This document shows positions 36,225-49,200 of a DNA stretch of 64,000 bases, one piece after another (the stretch's first letter is position 1; each line of letters starts with the position of its first letter). The notes under the pieces were generated by a model, which did not search any database, was not told the DNA's origin, and saw only the letters and a program-made list of their open reading frames with translations. The position numbers were made by a program, and so were the translations under genes. The stretch covers positions 62,001 to 126,000 of the forward strand of contig NW_019029013.1 in the NCBI RefSeq assembly GCF_002105155.1, given 5' to 3'. This DNA comes from Lobosporangium transversale (Eukaryota > Mortierellomycota > Mortierellomycetes > Mortierellales > Mortierellaceae).

Positions 36225-39200
36225 ATGCATGACTTCGGATCTGATTCAGGGCCAGGGCCAGGGCCAGCCCCCCCACCATCACTAACCTTACCCTCCCTCC
36301 GAGAGCTTGACAAGGCAATACGATCGGAGCAACAGATGATGCCAACAGGTCTAGGGACACAGGTACTAGATCCACGCCCTCCTCATCTTCCATTGCGACT
36401 AGGACAGTCCCAGCTTCTGTCGCTTCAACATCAGCCCCACCCTCAGCACAATTATACGCAGTATCCCTCACATCTGCCGCCATCGCCTCATGGGCCAGGC
36501 CCTCAACGTTTTTATGCACGCACCCATCACAGTCGTCACTCATCCTCTGCTGGATCTCTTCCAGGTTCGTAATATGGTATCGCTACTTTAGCAGCAAACC
36601 ATTAATGCTTTTTTTTTGTTTTGTTTTGCTAGCAAGGGATTTCTGTTAAGCCAAGCGCTAGGGACCGAACGCACTTCCATTTTTTAAATTGTGAACGAGG
36701 GGCGAAAGAAGGATAAGACCTCCAACTAAATTATGCTATGCGTCTTTGTTTGTTTTCTCAAAATAATTATGAGCAGATTTGTACATGAGCTCGACCTCTG
36801 CCCCTTCTACCACAACAACCTCCAGTCTCTCGAGAGCTGATTCGCTCTCAAGCACGGAGTCCCTTCAAGGTGCACGCCATCCTCACCACAGTGGTCTCTC
36901 ACATCGCCACTACTCCAGTGCTAATGACAACAGAAGCACTACAGCAGGGCCGACAACCAGTAATAGCTTGGGCTACACTCCTGGCAGCGGGAACAGTACT
37001 ACCAGTAGCAGGCATAGCTTTCACCATCAACAACACCATTATCATTCTGCGGGACTTGCACGAGCTAACCTGACCGCCGCTGCCCATCAACAGCAGCTTC
37101 ATCGCCAGCCGGCTGACTCTGCGACTCCTTCAACCGACCATGGAGTGGCTGCAGCTACAGCCTCCTCGTCCGAAACAACAGAGCCTAGAAGCGCTCCAAG
37201 CAGTAGCGGTAAGGCAGGATCAACCGGCAGCTCTACTGCCACAGAGCAGCAGGGACGAAACACGAGTAAGCGTGCAGCTCAGAACAGAGCAGCTCAACGC
37301 GCGTTCAGACAACGTAAAGATCTCTATGTTCGTGAGCTAGAACGCAAGGCCGAGCTGCTGCAGCAAACTGAAGGCAAAATCCTGCAACTAGCTGCAAGGA
37401 ATCGCGAGCTAGAAGCGGCGCTAGCCATCTCTTCCAATGATGGGCCGTCGTCGTCCCCCAGCTCACAAGAACAATCGCAGACGTCGCCAAACCTATCAAA
37501 TAGCTCCATGGGGTTGGGTGGGTTGCCCACAAAATGTGCATCCCCAGCTGCAACGACGGAGCACGGGCAGGAAAAAGAGCCCACCAACCATGGTCGGGAA
37601 AGGACTCAAGCCGAAAAGCCTCAATTAAGTGCAGAAGATATGAGGCAAGAGGATCGTCTTCCCATACGGCCAGTCATCTCTCGCCATGCTTCTTCAAATC
37701 AGCTACACGACGTCTACACCAACCCCTCGCATTTACTAGCGGGCTCGTCTCGAAAGCAATCGCCTTCAATCAGACATCGACAGTCTCTATATCAGCTACC
37801 ACACCAACGCTCTGAGTTCGAAAATATGTCCGAAGGCCACGGTAGCAACGATGCTAATCAACGTACAATTCGTCGTCAACTATCAGAAAGTTCCTTTATA
37901 CTGGGACGACGAGAGTCCAACTCTGCAGAGTCTAGTGAAGGATGCAATAGCCCAGAAGGCCGTAGAGAGCCCCGCGATGCGCGAGACGAGCCCATGGAGC
38001 TAAACAGTGAGCCATACCACAGCAGTAATACTGCACAGCCCGAATACAGTGGAGGATCCTCAATTCGCCCATATGTTCAACAGTCCTTTTCGGGAGCTTC
38101 GCAGCAAGAAGTCGCATTACATGGACGCTCAACTCTGTCTCGGAATGCAACAGCGGCAGCTCAGCAACAGGGAATTAGGTACTCTAATCCGCCGCTCGCG
38201 AGGTCATGGTCATATCGGATAGAGGAGAGCGCTGCAAATCCCCGCTCTCCTGTAGCCACATCGGCATCGCAGTCGAGCTCTGGCGTGGTAACAGGAGGAA
38301 TGGCTTCTTCAAATTCGCTTCCTGAGAGAGCTTATGGTGATCAACAGCATCGCTACTATCACCACCAAGACTACTGGGGCAGTGAAAATGACATGGAGTA
38401 CATTTCAGACGAGCAATATGACCCTTATCATGGTTATAACCATCAAAATGTGATCAAAAAGCAACCAAGCAACGGATCTATTGGCGCGACCACCAGCGGC
38501 GGCGACAACAATCCCGGCCGTCCTTCAGAACCTATGCAGATTGATATATCAAAGCAGCCAAATAAAGGTGGTGGTGCTCACATCAATGAGCCCTCAGTTT
38601 CACCTCACAATGGCAGTCCAGAACACATGAAGATTGAGATTCGAAAACAGGCAAGTTGGGACTCGTTTTCGACACCTAATTCTATAAATTTGACTCCAAT
38701 ATCCGTGGTACTGGCAGTACCTCGAGATACAAGTGGTGGCATGGACATACAAGAGCCACTTCACCGACCTCACCAGCAGCAGCAATCACGGCATTTACAA
38801 CATCGAGCCAGCACTGGAAGTGTCTCTGTCCGAGATATAAGTCAACACTACTCTAGTAGTAATGGAGCAACTATGCACCCATCTCGTATATTGATGGTAG
38901 ATGACCCTGTAACGGAACCATCGGATGGCGGGGATAAAAACGGGGTGCCGACGACGCCACCACATATGACACGACACCAACAACAGTATTTCTATTCCTT
39001 GGAGCAGCAGCGCCAAGGACTTCAGCAGCAGCGACGGTCTCATCCGCAGAGCCCTGCACGAGAACACCCTAGTGTTTATACAGACTCACCAAATATGCCA
39101 TTTTATACACATCAACAACAATATCAGCTACAATCACAAAAGCATCAGCAAGGCCATGCACATGGCCACATGAATGGTTATAACCCTTTAAAGCGGCAAA

Positions 39201-39304
39201 TAGGCGGGAAATTTGAGGGGCGCGAAGGTGCTGGTTCAGACATGGAAGCGATTTATCAGCATTCGAGACAGAGTAGCAATGAGACATCTATGAGGTCTTC
39301 ATGA
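36225..39304 (+). CDS. bZIP transcription factor with Pap1/Yap1-type basic region
   Basis: Exons 36225-36564 and 36777-39304 join in phase to give 955 aa. The donor is the less usual GTTCGT; it was chosen because it is the phase-compatible GT at the edge of the open frame. The basic region NRAAQRAFRQRK (about residues 282-293) carries the NxxAQxxFR signature of fungal AP-1-like factors, followed by a leucine zipper (about 296-330, LYVRELERKAELL..ILQLAARNRELEAAL). The rest is disordered: Pro/Gly/His-rich before the zipper; Ser-, Gln- and His-rich after it, with many RxxS and SP sites. Unlike Yap1/Pap1, only two cysteines are apparent and no C-terminal cysteine-rich domain, so redox control by disulphide-masked export is unlikely. 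Targets are unknown. An AATAAA is at 39673-39678. Confidence 0.9.
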
Positions 39305-39850
39305 ATCGGGGAAGCTCGCCCTTGAGTACCCAAAGGCGTTGAAAAGCAAGCCATCTTTCACTTTCCAGGCCAGGATTTGCCCGTTAATGATGGATGAGGG
39401 TTCGGTTAGAATAAGAAATGGTGATTCGTATGACCATTTCCCACCTGGGGTTATTTTTTTTTATTATTTTTTTATTATTTTTTTATTTTTTATTTTTAAT
39501 GACGAGTTTATGATTATGATAGAGGAGAATGACAACCACCTATTTCCGTTATCTTTTTTTGCTTTATTCATGTTTTACGATTATGATTTGTTCGTATTTG
39601 CTCTTCGTTCCTAAACTACTGTTTTCTATTTTCTCATTTCTCGAGTCTCTTTTTTTTTGTTTTTGTCTGTATAATAAAAAATCTCACGACCCATGAGACC
39701 AACCCGGTTTTAAATACAGTCCCACTTTTCTCGATTGGGATAGCAGCGATCCAGCAATCTTTAATGCATTCCTTTTTATCAGTAAGGGGAACCCATCTGA
39801 AACGGCTTTCCTGCTTCTCTATCGTTATTCTGGTTCTGAAGATTTAAATC

Positions 39851-39935
39851 CAACAAACAGATAAGGACATTAGTTGAGCATGGACCGAAGCTGAACGTTC
39901 GTTGATAATGAACTAATGTCCTTATCCATTTGTTG
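39851..39935. repeat. Long inverted repeat (23/25 bp arms)
   Basis: Arms 39851-39875 and 39911-39935 match at 23 of 25 positions when reverse-complemented (outer CAACAAA, inner GATAAGGACATTAGTT) around a 35-nt loop. There is no clear terminal duplication. It could be a MITE remnant or a transcribed hairpin downstream of the bZIP gene. Confidence 0.6.
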
Positions 39936-40103
39936 AGTTTAATTATTTGAAGCTAGGTTGGCTATGATGGTCGGGAATAAGTGTAATATTAATAATAATA
40001 ATGATAAAGAGAAAACTGCATTTGTTATTTTCGACTTCCTTTGTTCCAAGCTCGTCAGGAAGAATAAAAAACCGACAAGCACTGTGTGGCGCCTTGAACC
40101 TTG

Positions 40104-40147
<44 letters not shown>

Positions 40148-41433
40148 GGAGATGTCGGCTAATAAGCGACTTTTGTCCTCAAGGAGGCTTTTGGTGATAA
40201 TGAAGGAAGGCTCTTTCGATAATAAAAGTGATGTCTGAGCTAGGTCATGGCCGCTACAGGTTTTTCCCAAGCTTTTGTTACGCCATATTTTTTTATTTTT
40301 TTATTTTTTCTCCTTTAGCCCCAAACATCAACAAATTGGCCTTTGTTATCAGATCATAAAGCGGCTGTTTCTTGACATAAATCTATATTTACTCGTCTTT
40401 GCAAAGCCTTGAACGCCTTTTCTTTTTCCTGTGTGCTGATTAAGGAGGGGCCCTCATGACTTATTTTGGGATGATCTGGTTACTGCTATCTAAAAATTAT
40501 AAAGTGGGTTACTATAAATGAAAATTTAGAGTAAAACAGACGAAAAAAAAAAAAAAAAAAAAAAGGGTAGATGTTGTATAATCGATTGGATGTAAATATG
40601 CACAATATACACCGAGACTTATTGAGTAGCGCCCAGGTTGTCACCATCATCATTTTAAGAACAAGTTCTTGTACGCATTAAAGGATTTAGTGAAGCCCTT
40701 ATAATAGTATTGATGGTAATAACAATGATAGTAAGCTTTATTATTTAGAACATGAGTTGGCCACTTTATTTGAGCACGGGCCACGCTCGGTCGCGTTGAC
40801 TACGATAAATCTGACGTCAAAAAAAAAAAAAAAAAGAAAAAAGAAAAAATCAATGCTCACTTATTTATACCTATTGGATCGTCCATCACACTTTCTCCTC
40901 TTGTTCTTATTATTTCCAGAAAATGCTCAATAACCACATTTATACACGAAAAGAAATAGGAAGAGAAATGTTTTTTTTTTGGTTGGAACTCGTCACTGCT
41001 TGCCACGTCAATCTCCATCTCGAACCAGGAAATAAGAACGTTCAGTTGTCTGGCTACAAAAGCACAAAACCATACTGAGAGTCAATAGATGTCAATCCTA
41101 TCCCCAACTTACTGCCCCCTTGCCAAGAGAGAAAGCTTGGTTGACAATACAATATCATGATAAGTTCGCTCTTACTACATTTGCCGCTCGTGAACACGAG
41201 CGTACGACATGTGAATTGCACGCTAAGCTGAAAAGCCAACGGACTGTGTTTAGCTCAGGTGTAGATTTAAGTATGTCTGACTAATCCTTGGTTTTCCATT
41301 TTAGCTCCTGAGTCTCGTTTGGGTATTGTACTCAATTGTATATTCAACATTACAACTTTGAAGATGATCGATTCTTCGCCTCGTCCTTCTTCATCCATCT
41401 CTCAATATTTCGAGTTCGATTAAGCACTTCGAC

Positions 41434-41439
41434 TTTATT
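41434..41439 (-). terminator. Polyadenylation signal for TOP1
   Basis: TTTATT on the + strand is AATAAA on the - strand, about 130 nt downstream of the TOP1 stop codon. Plausible but unproven. Confidence 0.4.
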
Positions 41440-41474
41440 TTAATGACTTATTTTTCTGGAGAAAAATAAAGTAA

Positions 41475-41507
<33 letters not shown>

Positions 41508-41567
41508 AGAGAGTATTCAAGATAATGATGGTGATTAATGAAAATGAAAAATATCTATTCGAGTTTT

Positions 41568-44500
41568 TTAAAATTCCCAGTTGCCATCAACGGTCATGGC
41601 CCATTTGAACTTTTCGCGAAGCGTTTTCGTGAAAATTTTCTCAAGAGGGACATCATATTTTTGACACCATGCTGCAGAAATACGAGGATCAATGTAGTTG
41701 ATCTTTGAAGTACTCAATGCAGTCTGTTTGTTTTCCTCCTGTAAATGTCAGGAAAAATGAGAGATGGTATAAGCTTTTGTTAGTCCAGTCATTTTACTCA
41801 AGATGAGCGAGAGATCTAACAGATCTTACAGCAATGCAAAAACCTACTTTATCGACCATGGTAGTTCGGGTGGCAGCAATACGGTCATCCAGTTTCAACA
41901 TTTGTGCATCACACTTCTCAACGGTCGCACCCTTGGATCCTGGTACAACACCTGTCTTGCGTTCCTTTGCAAGCTCTTTCTCGCGCGCATCTACTTCTTT
42001 GAGCATCTCCTTCAGTTCTTTCGCAGATAAGGGCTTTTCCTTATTCTCTTTCCTTTTCTCATTCTCCTTATCGAACTTAAGCTTGATCTTCTCCCGCTCC
42101 TTCTCCATCAACTGTGCTTCATACTCAATAATCCAGTCCTCCTCGAGATCCGACTCTGGTTCCAGAAGTTCTGGCCGTTTCTTCTTTAACTTGGGCTCCA
42201 GTGTCAAAATTGTACGTTTTAGCTTCATCTTTTGATACTTGAGTGCGCGGATCTATAAAGTGAAGAAAAATAACAATAATAATATAAAAGGCATCAGAAA
42301 CAATGTTTTCATAATATAGCGTCAAAAGCCACATGAATAAAAAAAGCATTACTTTGTCAACGATCTTATCCATTTGGAGAGCATGCCCCTTGCTGACAGC
42401 ACGTTGATGGTTACAAAGAACAGCAACCTCACGATTGGCACGATTATAGGCAAGTAACTTTTCAGCCACAGTGCCGTTAGCAGGGGTCAGTTTTTTCAGC
42501 TGGTCTTGGAATGTGAATGAGGCATTATAAGTACGGAACACCTTGGCTGTCAAACCCTTCATAAGACTCTGAAGATGCTTATTCAGCTCTGAAGTCTACA
42601 AGAAGTGTCAAAATTCAGAATGAATAGTACAGATGCGCGTTAATAGCCGCAACTCTTTAAACATTATACTAGATCCAGAGTAGGCTGTGATTCATAGTAT
42701 TTATACCTTGAGACGATCGAAAAGCTCATCGCCTTCCTGAGCGGGTTCACGCTTAAAGAGACGGATGTTCTTGAAAACTTGTTCATCAACCTCCATTGTC
42801 TTTTGGAAACGAATAGAGTCTTTACCCAAAAAGTCGAGGTGCAAGAGGTTGGGCTTCTCCAATGTAACATGCTCATAACGTAAGGAACAGCAGCCGACCG
42901 TATCGGCTTCATCTTCTCCTTTCTCATTACCGGCTCTCAGAGCGAGGCGATCAATAAGGTACATGGCCGTGGCACGCTGGCGAATAAACATTTTCTTGTC
43001 CTTAAGATCCGTCATATATGCCTTTCGAATGTCGGCAACACATTTCTTCAGCTCGCGTGCAGTCTCAAACTTCTTAAAGTCCGATTGACCTTTGAGAGAA
43101 CTTCCTGCAGCCAGGAAGACATACTTGGTCGAATCATTGACATTCTCCTTCCATGTGGCCAACCATGTCTTGGTGTCATCGTGAACAATCTTGCCCCACT
43201 TATGTCCCTCAGGTGCCTTAGGAATAGGTGCATCTTTACTTAGATTGAGGGTGACTTGTTCTGGCATGACACGTAGCTAAGTAGTACATAGTTTATCAAG
43301 AATTCCAATCGATCAACCAACCTTCCATTAAAAATGGGGCAGCGTCATCAAAATGTTGGATTACGATGCCCGTTTAGTTACCTTCAAGCATCCTGTCTTG
43401 GGATGCTTTCCACGTCCTCTGAACAGACCTGGAGGTTCGATGCGGAAGTTTCCAACCTTTTCCTTTCGACCATCCAAGTAACAAACACCATAGTGTTCCT
43501 CCAAAGCCTGTTTTTCGGCCTTCTGAGCATTTTTTTCCTCTTTTGTCATGTTCTTTTTCTTTTCTTTCTCGTTCTGGAAATGTTCATACAAAGGCGTGAA
43601 ATCACATTTGCCAAAGCTAGTAATCTCAGGAACCTGAACCACACACGAAAATAATTTAAAATATGAGCTTGAGATTTAAACTCTTGGATGTGATAAATTG
43701 ACACCTCCTTCATTTAGCAATGGCAAAAAAAAAAAAAAAAAAAAAAAAAGAGAGAGACAGATGATAATTTTCTTACCGTCTTATGCTTTTTGGCAAGCTT
43801 GGAGAAATCTTTGAAAAAGTTTTGCTGGAAGACTGGGTTTTCTGCGTGTTCAGTATACAGGAGCGCACCAAAGAATGATGCCACTTCCTCTACTTCGGGA
43901 GCTAGAGTAACTGGTTTGCCTAACAAACCAGTGCGATATCAGAAGAACGAATGAGTATTGCAGTCTTACACACCAATCCATTCACCTTGTACAACTAAAA
44001 TATTTTGATAGGATTGTGTAGATGTCATACCATCATACTTCATCTTGACACCATGAGGAACATATGGAGGAGGGAAATAGACGCCATTATGTACGAGGGT
44101 CTTCCATTTTACAGAGTCATCCTCGTTCTCTCTTTCTTGCAGCCACCAAGCATGTTCCTCCTCCTCGTCCGCTTCTTCCTCTTCCTTCTTAATCCTCTTC
44201 GCATTAGACTTAGAGTCAGGCTCGTCTTTAATACGCTTTTTGCTCGATGTTTGCTTTGAGTCGATGGCACTCTTAGACTTGCCCAACGTGGGCTCCTCAG
44301 GTTCCTCTTTTACTTTGATAGATTTTGAAGGCTTGGCTTTAGTCTTGCTAGATGTTGATGACTTTTTGGACTATGCCAGGCGACGCAGTTATAGGAAATA
44401 TATGAGATTAGATATCATTACTTAATGAAATCAAAAGCTACCATATGATGATAGCAATATAATACATAGCAATGCTTACCAATGGCACATCCGAATCAGA

Positions 44501-45841
44501 GGAGGATTCCTCCTTATATTTTGGCTCTTTCTTTACTCTAGCAGTGCCGTTGCTGCTACCATTGGTGCTTGCTTTTGCTACAGGCTTTTTCTTAGCTGCT
44601 AGTGGCGTATCCGAATCTGAAGACTCACCAGCGTCTGAAAGAGAAGAACTAGATTTTTTGGAGACAGAAGGTGATCCATACGAGGCATCGTCACTCTCCT
44701 CTTTATAAGAGCTCCTTTTAATATCAGGACGAGTTCGCTTGGAAAGCGGCGCTGCTGAATCGCTACTCTGATAATCCCCGTCATCATCGTCGTCATCAAT
44801 AACTTTTTTCCTGACAGGGGGTCTCTTGCGTTTACCGAGGGGAGTGTCGGAATCACTGCCACTGTCGATATTGTCGTCATCTATTGTTCATTTCAGATTT
44901 TTTTTTTTTTTTTTTTTGATGTTGACATGTGAGTTTAATGGATTTCAAAAAGTGGGATTAAGCACGATCTCATGAGGGTATGGACCTAAATCAGATGATC
45001 ATGCATGCAATATGTCGAGCCCTTGATCTCTTTTGATCGATCGATCATTTTCAGATTGCGGAAGCAATAGTTTCCAACAGATAAATTGCCTTCATTTTTT
45101 TATTTCGCCAATAACTGATGATTGTTATTGAAGACAAAAGAATTGTTTCACGAAGGGCTAATCGAAAGGTGTTGCAATGACAATGGCAGAATTGGAAAGA
45201 TCGCATGTGTACTGTCCGAAAAAAAAAAAAAAAAAAAAAAAATGGTGGCACCAGATCTCACTCCCTTGATGCATACACTATACCACACACTGTCATACCA
45301 TAATACTTTAATAAAGGGACTTTTCCATTATGTCAACCTGACTGCAATCATACCAATGAAAGAAAAAAGTACGATTGATCATGTCTGTGGACCACCCTGT
45401 GGTGGTTGGAGGTAGCAGTTTTTTGTCTTACAATCACCATTTCCATTCCTCTCCCTTTTTTTCATGCTCTGCCATATCCCTTTTCATCTAATCTCCGCCC
45501 TACTTCACTTGCACTTGTACATATTAACTATGAGGTGATATGAACACTCATATCTTCAGCAGTATTGCGGATCCGCAAGAAAAGAGGCAGAAAAAAAGAA
45601 AGAAAAAAACGCGTTCCGACTTCCGCGCTTTTTTTAATACAGTTACAACTTTTTTTGTGCTTTTGTAGATCAAATAGAAGTCTTCTTTTGTCTCCTCCCT
45701 CTCCCAGCTTCATATTTTAAATTCAGTATTTAAATGTATTAATTTCATCAAAGAAAACATACCTGTCGAATGATGATTATTATTGTTATTGATTATTTGC
45801 TTCTTTCTCTCTGCCAAAGGCATATCTTCTGAATCCGACAT
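41568..45841 (-). CDS. TOP1: DNA topoisomerase I (type IB)
   Basis: Nine exons on the - strand, all phase-consistent: 45841-45763, 44880-44480, 44370-44031, 43919-43777, 43633-43382, 43276-42707, 42595-42353, 42252-41848 and 41738-41568, giving 867 aa. The enzyme relaxes supercoils through a 3'-phosphotyrosyl intermediate in the nucleus. The acidic/Ser/Lys N-terminal domain (1 to about 250, repeats of SDSDTPL) carries nuclear targeting signals. The core begins at WWLQE and KWKTLVHNG. Catalytic residues by family alignment are Arg519 (LALRAGNEK), Lys557 (FLGKDSIRF), Arg593 (LFDRL), His658 (CNHQRA) and Tyr826 (SKINYIDPR). A charged coiled linker (about 690-790) joins core and C-terminal domain. 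The first intron (882 bp) is far longer than the other seven (100-143 bp) and contains T and A runs. All catalytic residues are present, so the enzyme should be functional. Confidence 0.97.
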
Positions 45842-46225
45842 TATTTATATATATTTTTTTCTTCTTGCTTATTATTTTTTCCAGTGGTTGAGTTTGAAAA
45901 GTAATTATAATGTAATGCAGTATACAAATTGCTAATGTTGTGTTAGGTTAATTGGTGACGTTGGAATGAAACGTGTGTATGGAGTAGGAGAAGTATCAGG
46001 GAAAGGAGAGAAGAGAGAGAAAGAGAATATGGAAGAAAGAGTGGAAGAAAGAAAGGGGGACATTGCAGATATTTATACCCGCGAGTGAAATTTTTTGAAG
46101 TCCACAATTCCATGGACTTGGATTTTTTTTCCTTCCTCTCACTTCTAAAAGTATCTTCTAAATAATTAGTTCAATAAGCCACATCACGTGGACTGCGCTC
46201 CTTATTAAATTATATGTATATTTTT
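45842..46225 (-). promoter_or_regulatory. TOP1 promoter and ABC transporter 3' region
   Basis: 384 bp between the ABC stop and the TOP1 start. The + strand is purine-rich at about 45990-46065 (pyrimidine-rich on the coding strand), the same leader signature as for the + strand genes. It also holds a 7-bp hairpin AAGTCCA/TGGACTT (about 46110-46135) and an E-box-like CACGTG near 46185. Confidence 0.45.
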
Positions 46226-49200
46226 TTAAGTACTCTTCCCATGTCGCCTCTCCCATTGCTCTTTTGCCTCTTGGCGCAGCGCTGCTTCATTTTCCGCACC
46301 AGTATCTGCCACCATCCTACGAAGCCATCCTCCTGATACCGCTTCATCACTACCGTCTCCAGGCCTCGTCTCTCCCATACCAGGCTTATTCAATAACACC
46401 CATGGCTCATCAAACTCCATCACCTCGCCTTGGTCCAGTACCAGGATCCTGTCATAGTCCCCGATAACTGTGTTTAAACGATGTGCGATCGTGAATACCG
46501 TTGCATCTTGGAACTGTGAATGGATCGCCTTTTGGATCATACGATCAGACTGTAAGTCCACATTGGCGGTCGCCTCATCCATCACAATGATCTTTGATCT
46601 TCTTAACACTGCACGTGCCAAAGACAGCAATTGACGCTCTCCAATACTAAAGTTCTTGCCATTATCATCCACAACAGCATCCAGCCCCCCTTCAAGTCCT
46701 TCAACCGTCCGTTTCAGCTCTGCCGCTTCTAATGCTGCCCAGAGGTCTGCATCTTGGTGCTGAGAGAATGGATCAAGATTAAACCGCAATGAGCCTCGGA
46801 ACAAGAAGGGTTCTTGAGGAATGATCGCCATCTTCTCTCGCAGATCGTGCATTCCAATCTTGCTAATATCAATGCCATCGATCGTTATTCCACCACGCTG
46901 AGGAGGATTACCAGTTGTGGTCTCAACCAGTCGAAAGAGTGCTCCAATCAAACTGGACTTTCCTGCACCAGTGCGGCCAACAATACCAATACGTTCTCCG
47001 GCGCGGAAGTTCAATGAGATATGCTTGAGGACAGGTCCCTCGCCACGTGGATACGTGAGAGACATATCCGTGAATGTGACCTTAGCCTCGCTTGGCCAGC
47101 CATTGGGGACAACTGAGGTACCATCGGGATTGAATGCACGACGGCTCGATTCCTCAGGCTTGATTTGTGCATACTCCATCATGCGCTCCACAGAAACCAT
47201 CAAGATCGCAGCCTCGACACTCTGTCTCACAGCCCACTGTAGCTCTCCACTCAATTGGACTACATAATTGAGCGCCAATCCGACCAGGGCGGCCTCTTGA
47301 GAATCACGGACAGCAACACATGCGACTGCAGTAATGCCCAAGAAGAGTGCAGAGACCGCATCCAGACGGAATCCGAGCCAACGAGCACAGATTAAGTAAG
47401 CGAAAAAAGCTCGTCCATTAGTCTCCTGAGCTTCCACAAAGCGGTTCATGAAGCGATCTCCAACACCGAATGCACGGACAGAGGTGAGGCCATCTAAAGT
47501 CTCTGAGAGCTGGGAGTAAATGGGTGAACGGGTTTGACTGTCGATACGTTTGACTTGACGACTGGTCCTGATGTAGATTTGGCGAAGGAAGATAAAGCCT
47601 CCAAGAAGGAACGGAATAGAGATCACTACCCAAGCATTGACAATGCAAACCACCACGACAGATCCAAACAGCATAAATACAATCTGCGTTGCATCAAAGA
47701 ATGTGTAGGGCAGCAACTCGTCACAGTTGGCCATATCCTTAGAGAATCGATTAAGGACACGTCCATGAGGATTGGCATGGAAAAAATCAATGTTCGCCTT
47801 CAATAATGCGTCGAGCATAGCCTTGAAAATGTTGCGTGAACTCTCTGAGACGCAGTAAAAGAATAGGAATGAGCGAATAAGAGTCATAATCACCGTGGCA
47901 AGGCAGTAAATTCCAAAAACTGTAGGATAATATGAGCGGGTCTGCTCCTCACGAGGCAGAGACGACCACTTCGACAGGAAAAAGTCTCCAGCAACCATAA
48001 TGCCCTGTGCGGCAGACAATGATAGAATTGCTAGCATTAATCGGAAAGGAGTCGATCCAAGGCGGAAGAAATCGTAATAAACGCGGAGTGGCGTGTCGCC
48101 TTCTTGAATTTCCTCAACTGTCAAATTCTTCTCTGGAGCATCGACATCATCTTCTATAATTTTATTGCTCTCAGCGCGAGACTTGACACGTTTAAGGACC
48201 TCCCCTAGATCGGCACCAGCCTCTTCCGCTTTGAGAATAAGCATGGTATCTTCGTCTTCTGTCACCTCGGGTGCCTTCTTGGCAAACTCACGTAAAACAT
48301 CCACGAATTTTGCACGTGTCTTAATGCTCCTGATAGAAGCACCGTCGTTAATCACCCTCTCGACCTCGACCTCGTGTTGCATAACTGCATCCACACGCCC
48401 AGCATGAGTAACCTGTCCTTGTTCCAGCACAATGACGTTCTCGCAATCCTTGATGTACTGCAATTGATGAGTGACTAGTACACGCGCCTTGCCCTTCAAT
48501 AGTCCATTGATGCAGTTTTCAAATAGAGCACGACCGACCTTGGGATCGACAGCCGAGAGAGGGTCATCCAGAATATACACATCCGAGTCTCTGTAAGCAG
48601 CTCTAGCCAATGAGACACGGGCCCGTTGACCACCACTGAGAGTCACGCCCTTCTCGCCAATAACAGTTTCATCACCTTGTGGAAACAAGGAGAGATCGCG
48701 CGTCAATTCACAAGCTTTAATGACCTTGTCATAGCGTTCTTGGTTAAACTGCGAACCGAACAAAATGTTGCTCTTAATGGTTCCTGCGAAGATCCAAGGT
48801 GACTGCGCAGAATAAGACATTGTGACACGATCTTTGTCTTTTTTGGCCAGTGCAAATGATCCAGAGACCAAGGGCATTTCCTGCAGCAGAGCCATGCAGA
48901 AACTGGACTTGCCACACCCAACTGGGCCAACGATAGCTAAAAGCTCATCACGGCGCAGTGACATGGTGATGTTATTGAGGATGGCTTTTTTAGGGCTACC
49001 AACAGTCTGGTTATCAGTACTTTGCTGATCCTTCTCTCTCACCGATCCATGAATATGTCCATGTGTACTATTTTCTTTAGCAGACAAATCAATAATTTCG
49101 TTCTGCTCATTTGTGCTTACTGTCCATGAGAAAGACGCGTCACGCATCTCAAGTAACACGGATGGGTCAAGAACCTTCTCCACACCCACATTAGCACGCC

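Larger units (their letters stand above)
39305..41567. other. Intergenic stretch between convergent bZIP and TOP1 genes
   Basis: No gene seen. It contains the bZIP poly(A) signal (39673-39678), a TTTTTTA-like array (39450-39497), a 25-bp inverted repeat (listed separately), A35 at 40110-40144, A31 at 41476-41506, and on the - strand an AATAAA (41439-41434) about 130 nt past the TOP1 stop. Confidence 0.55.
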
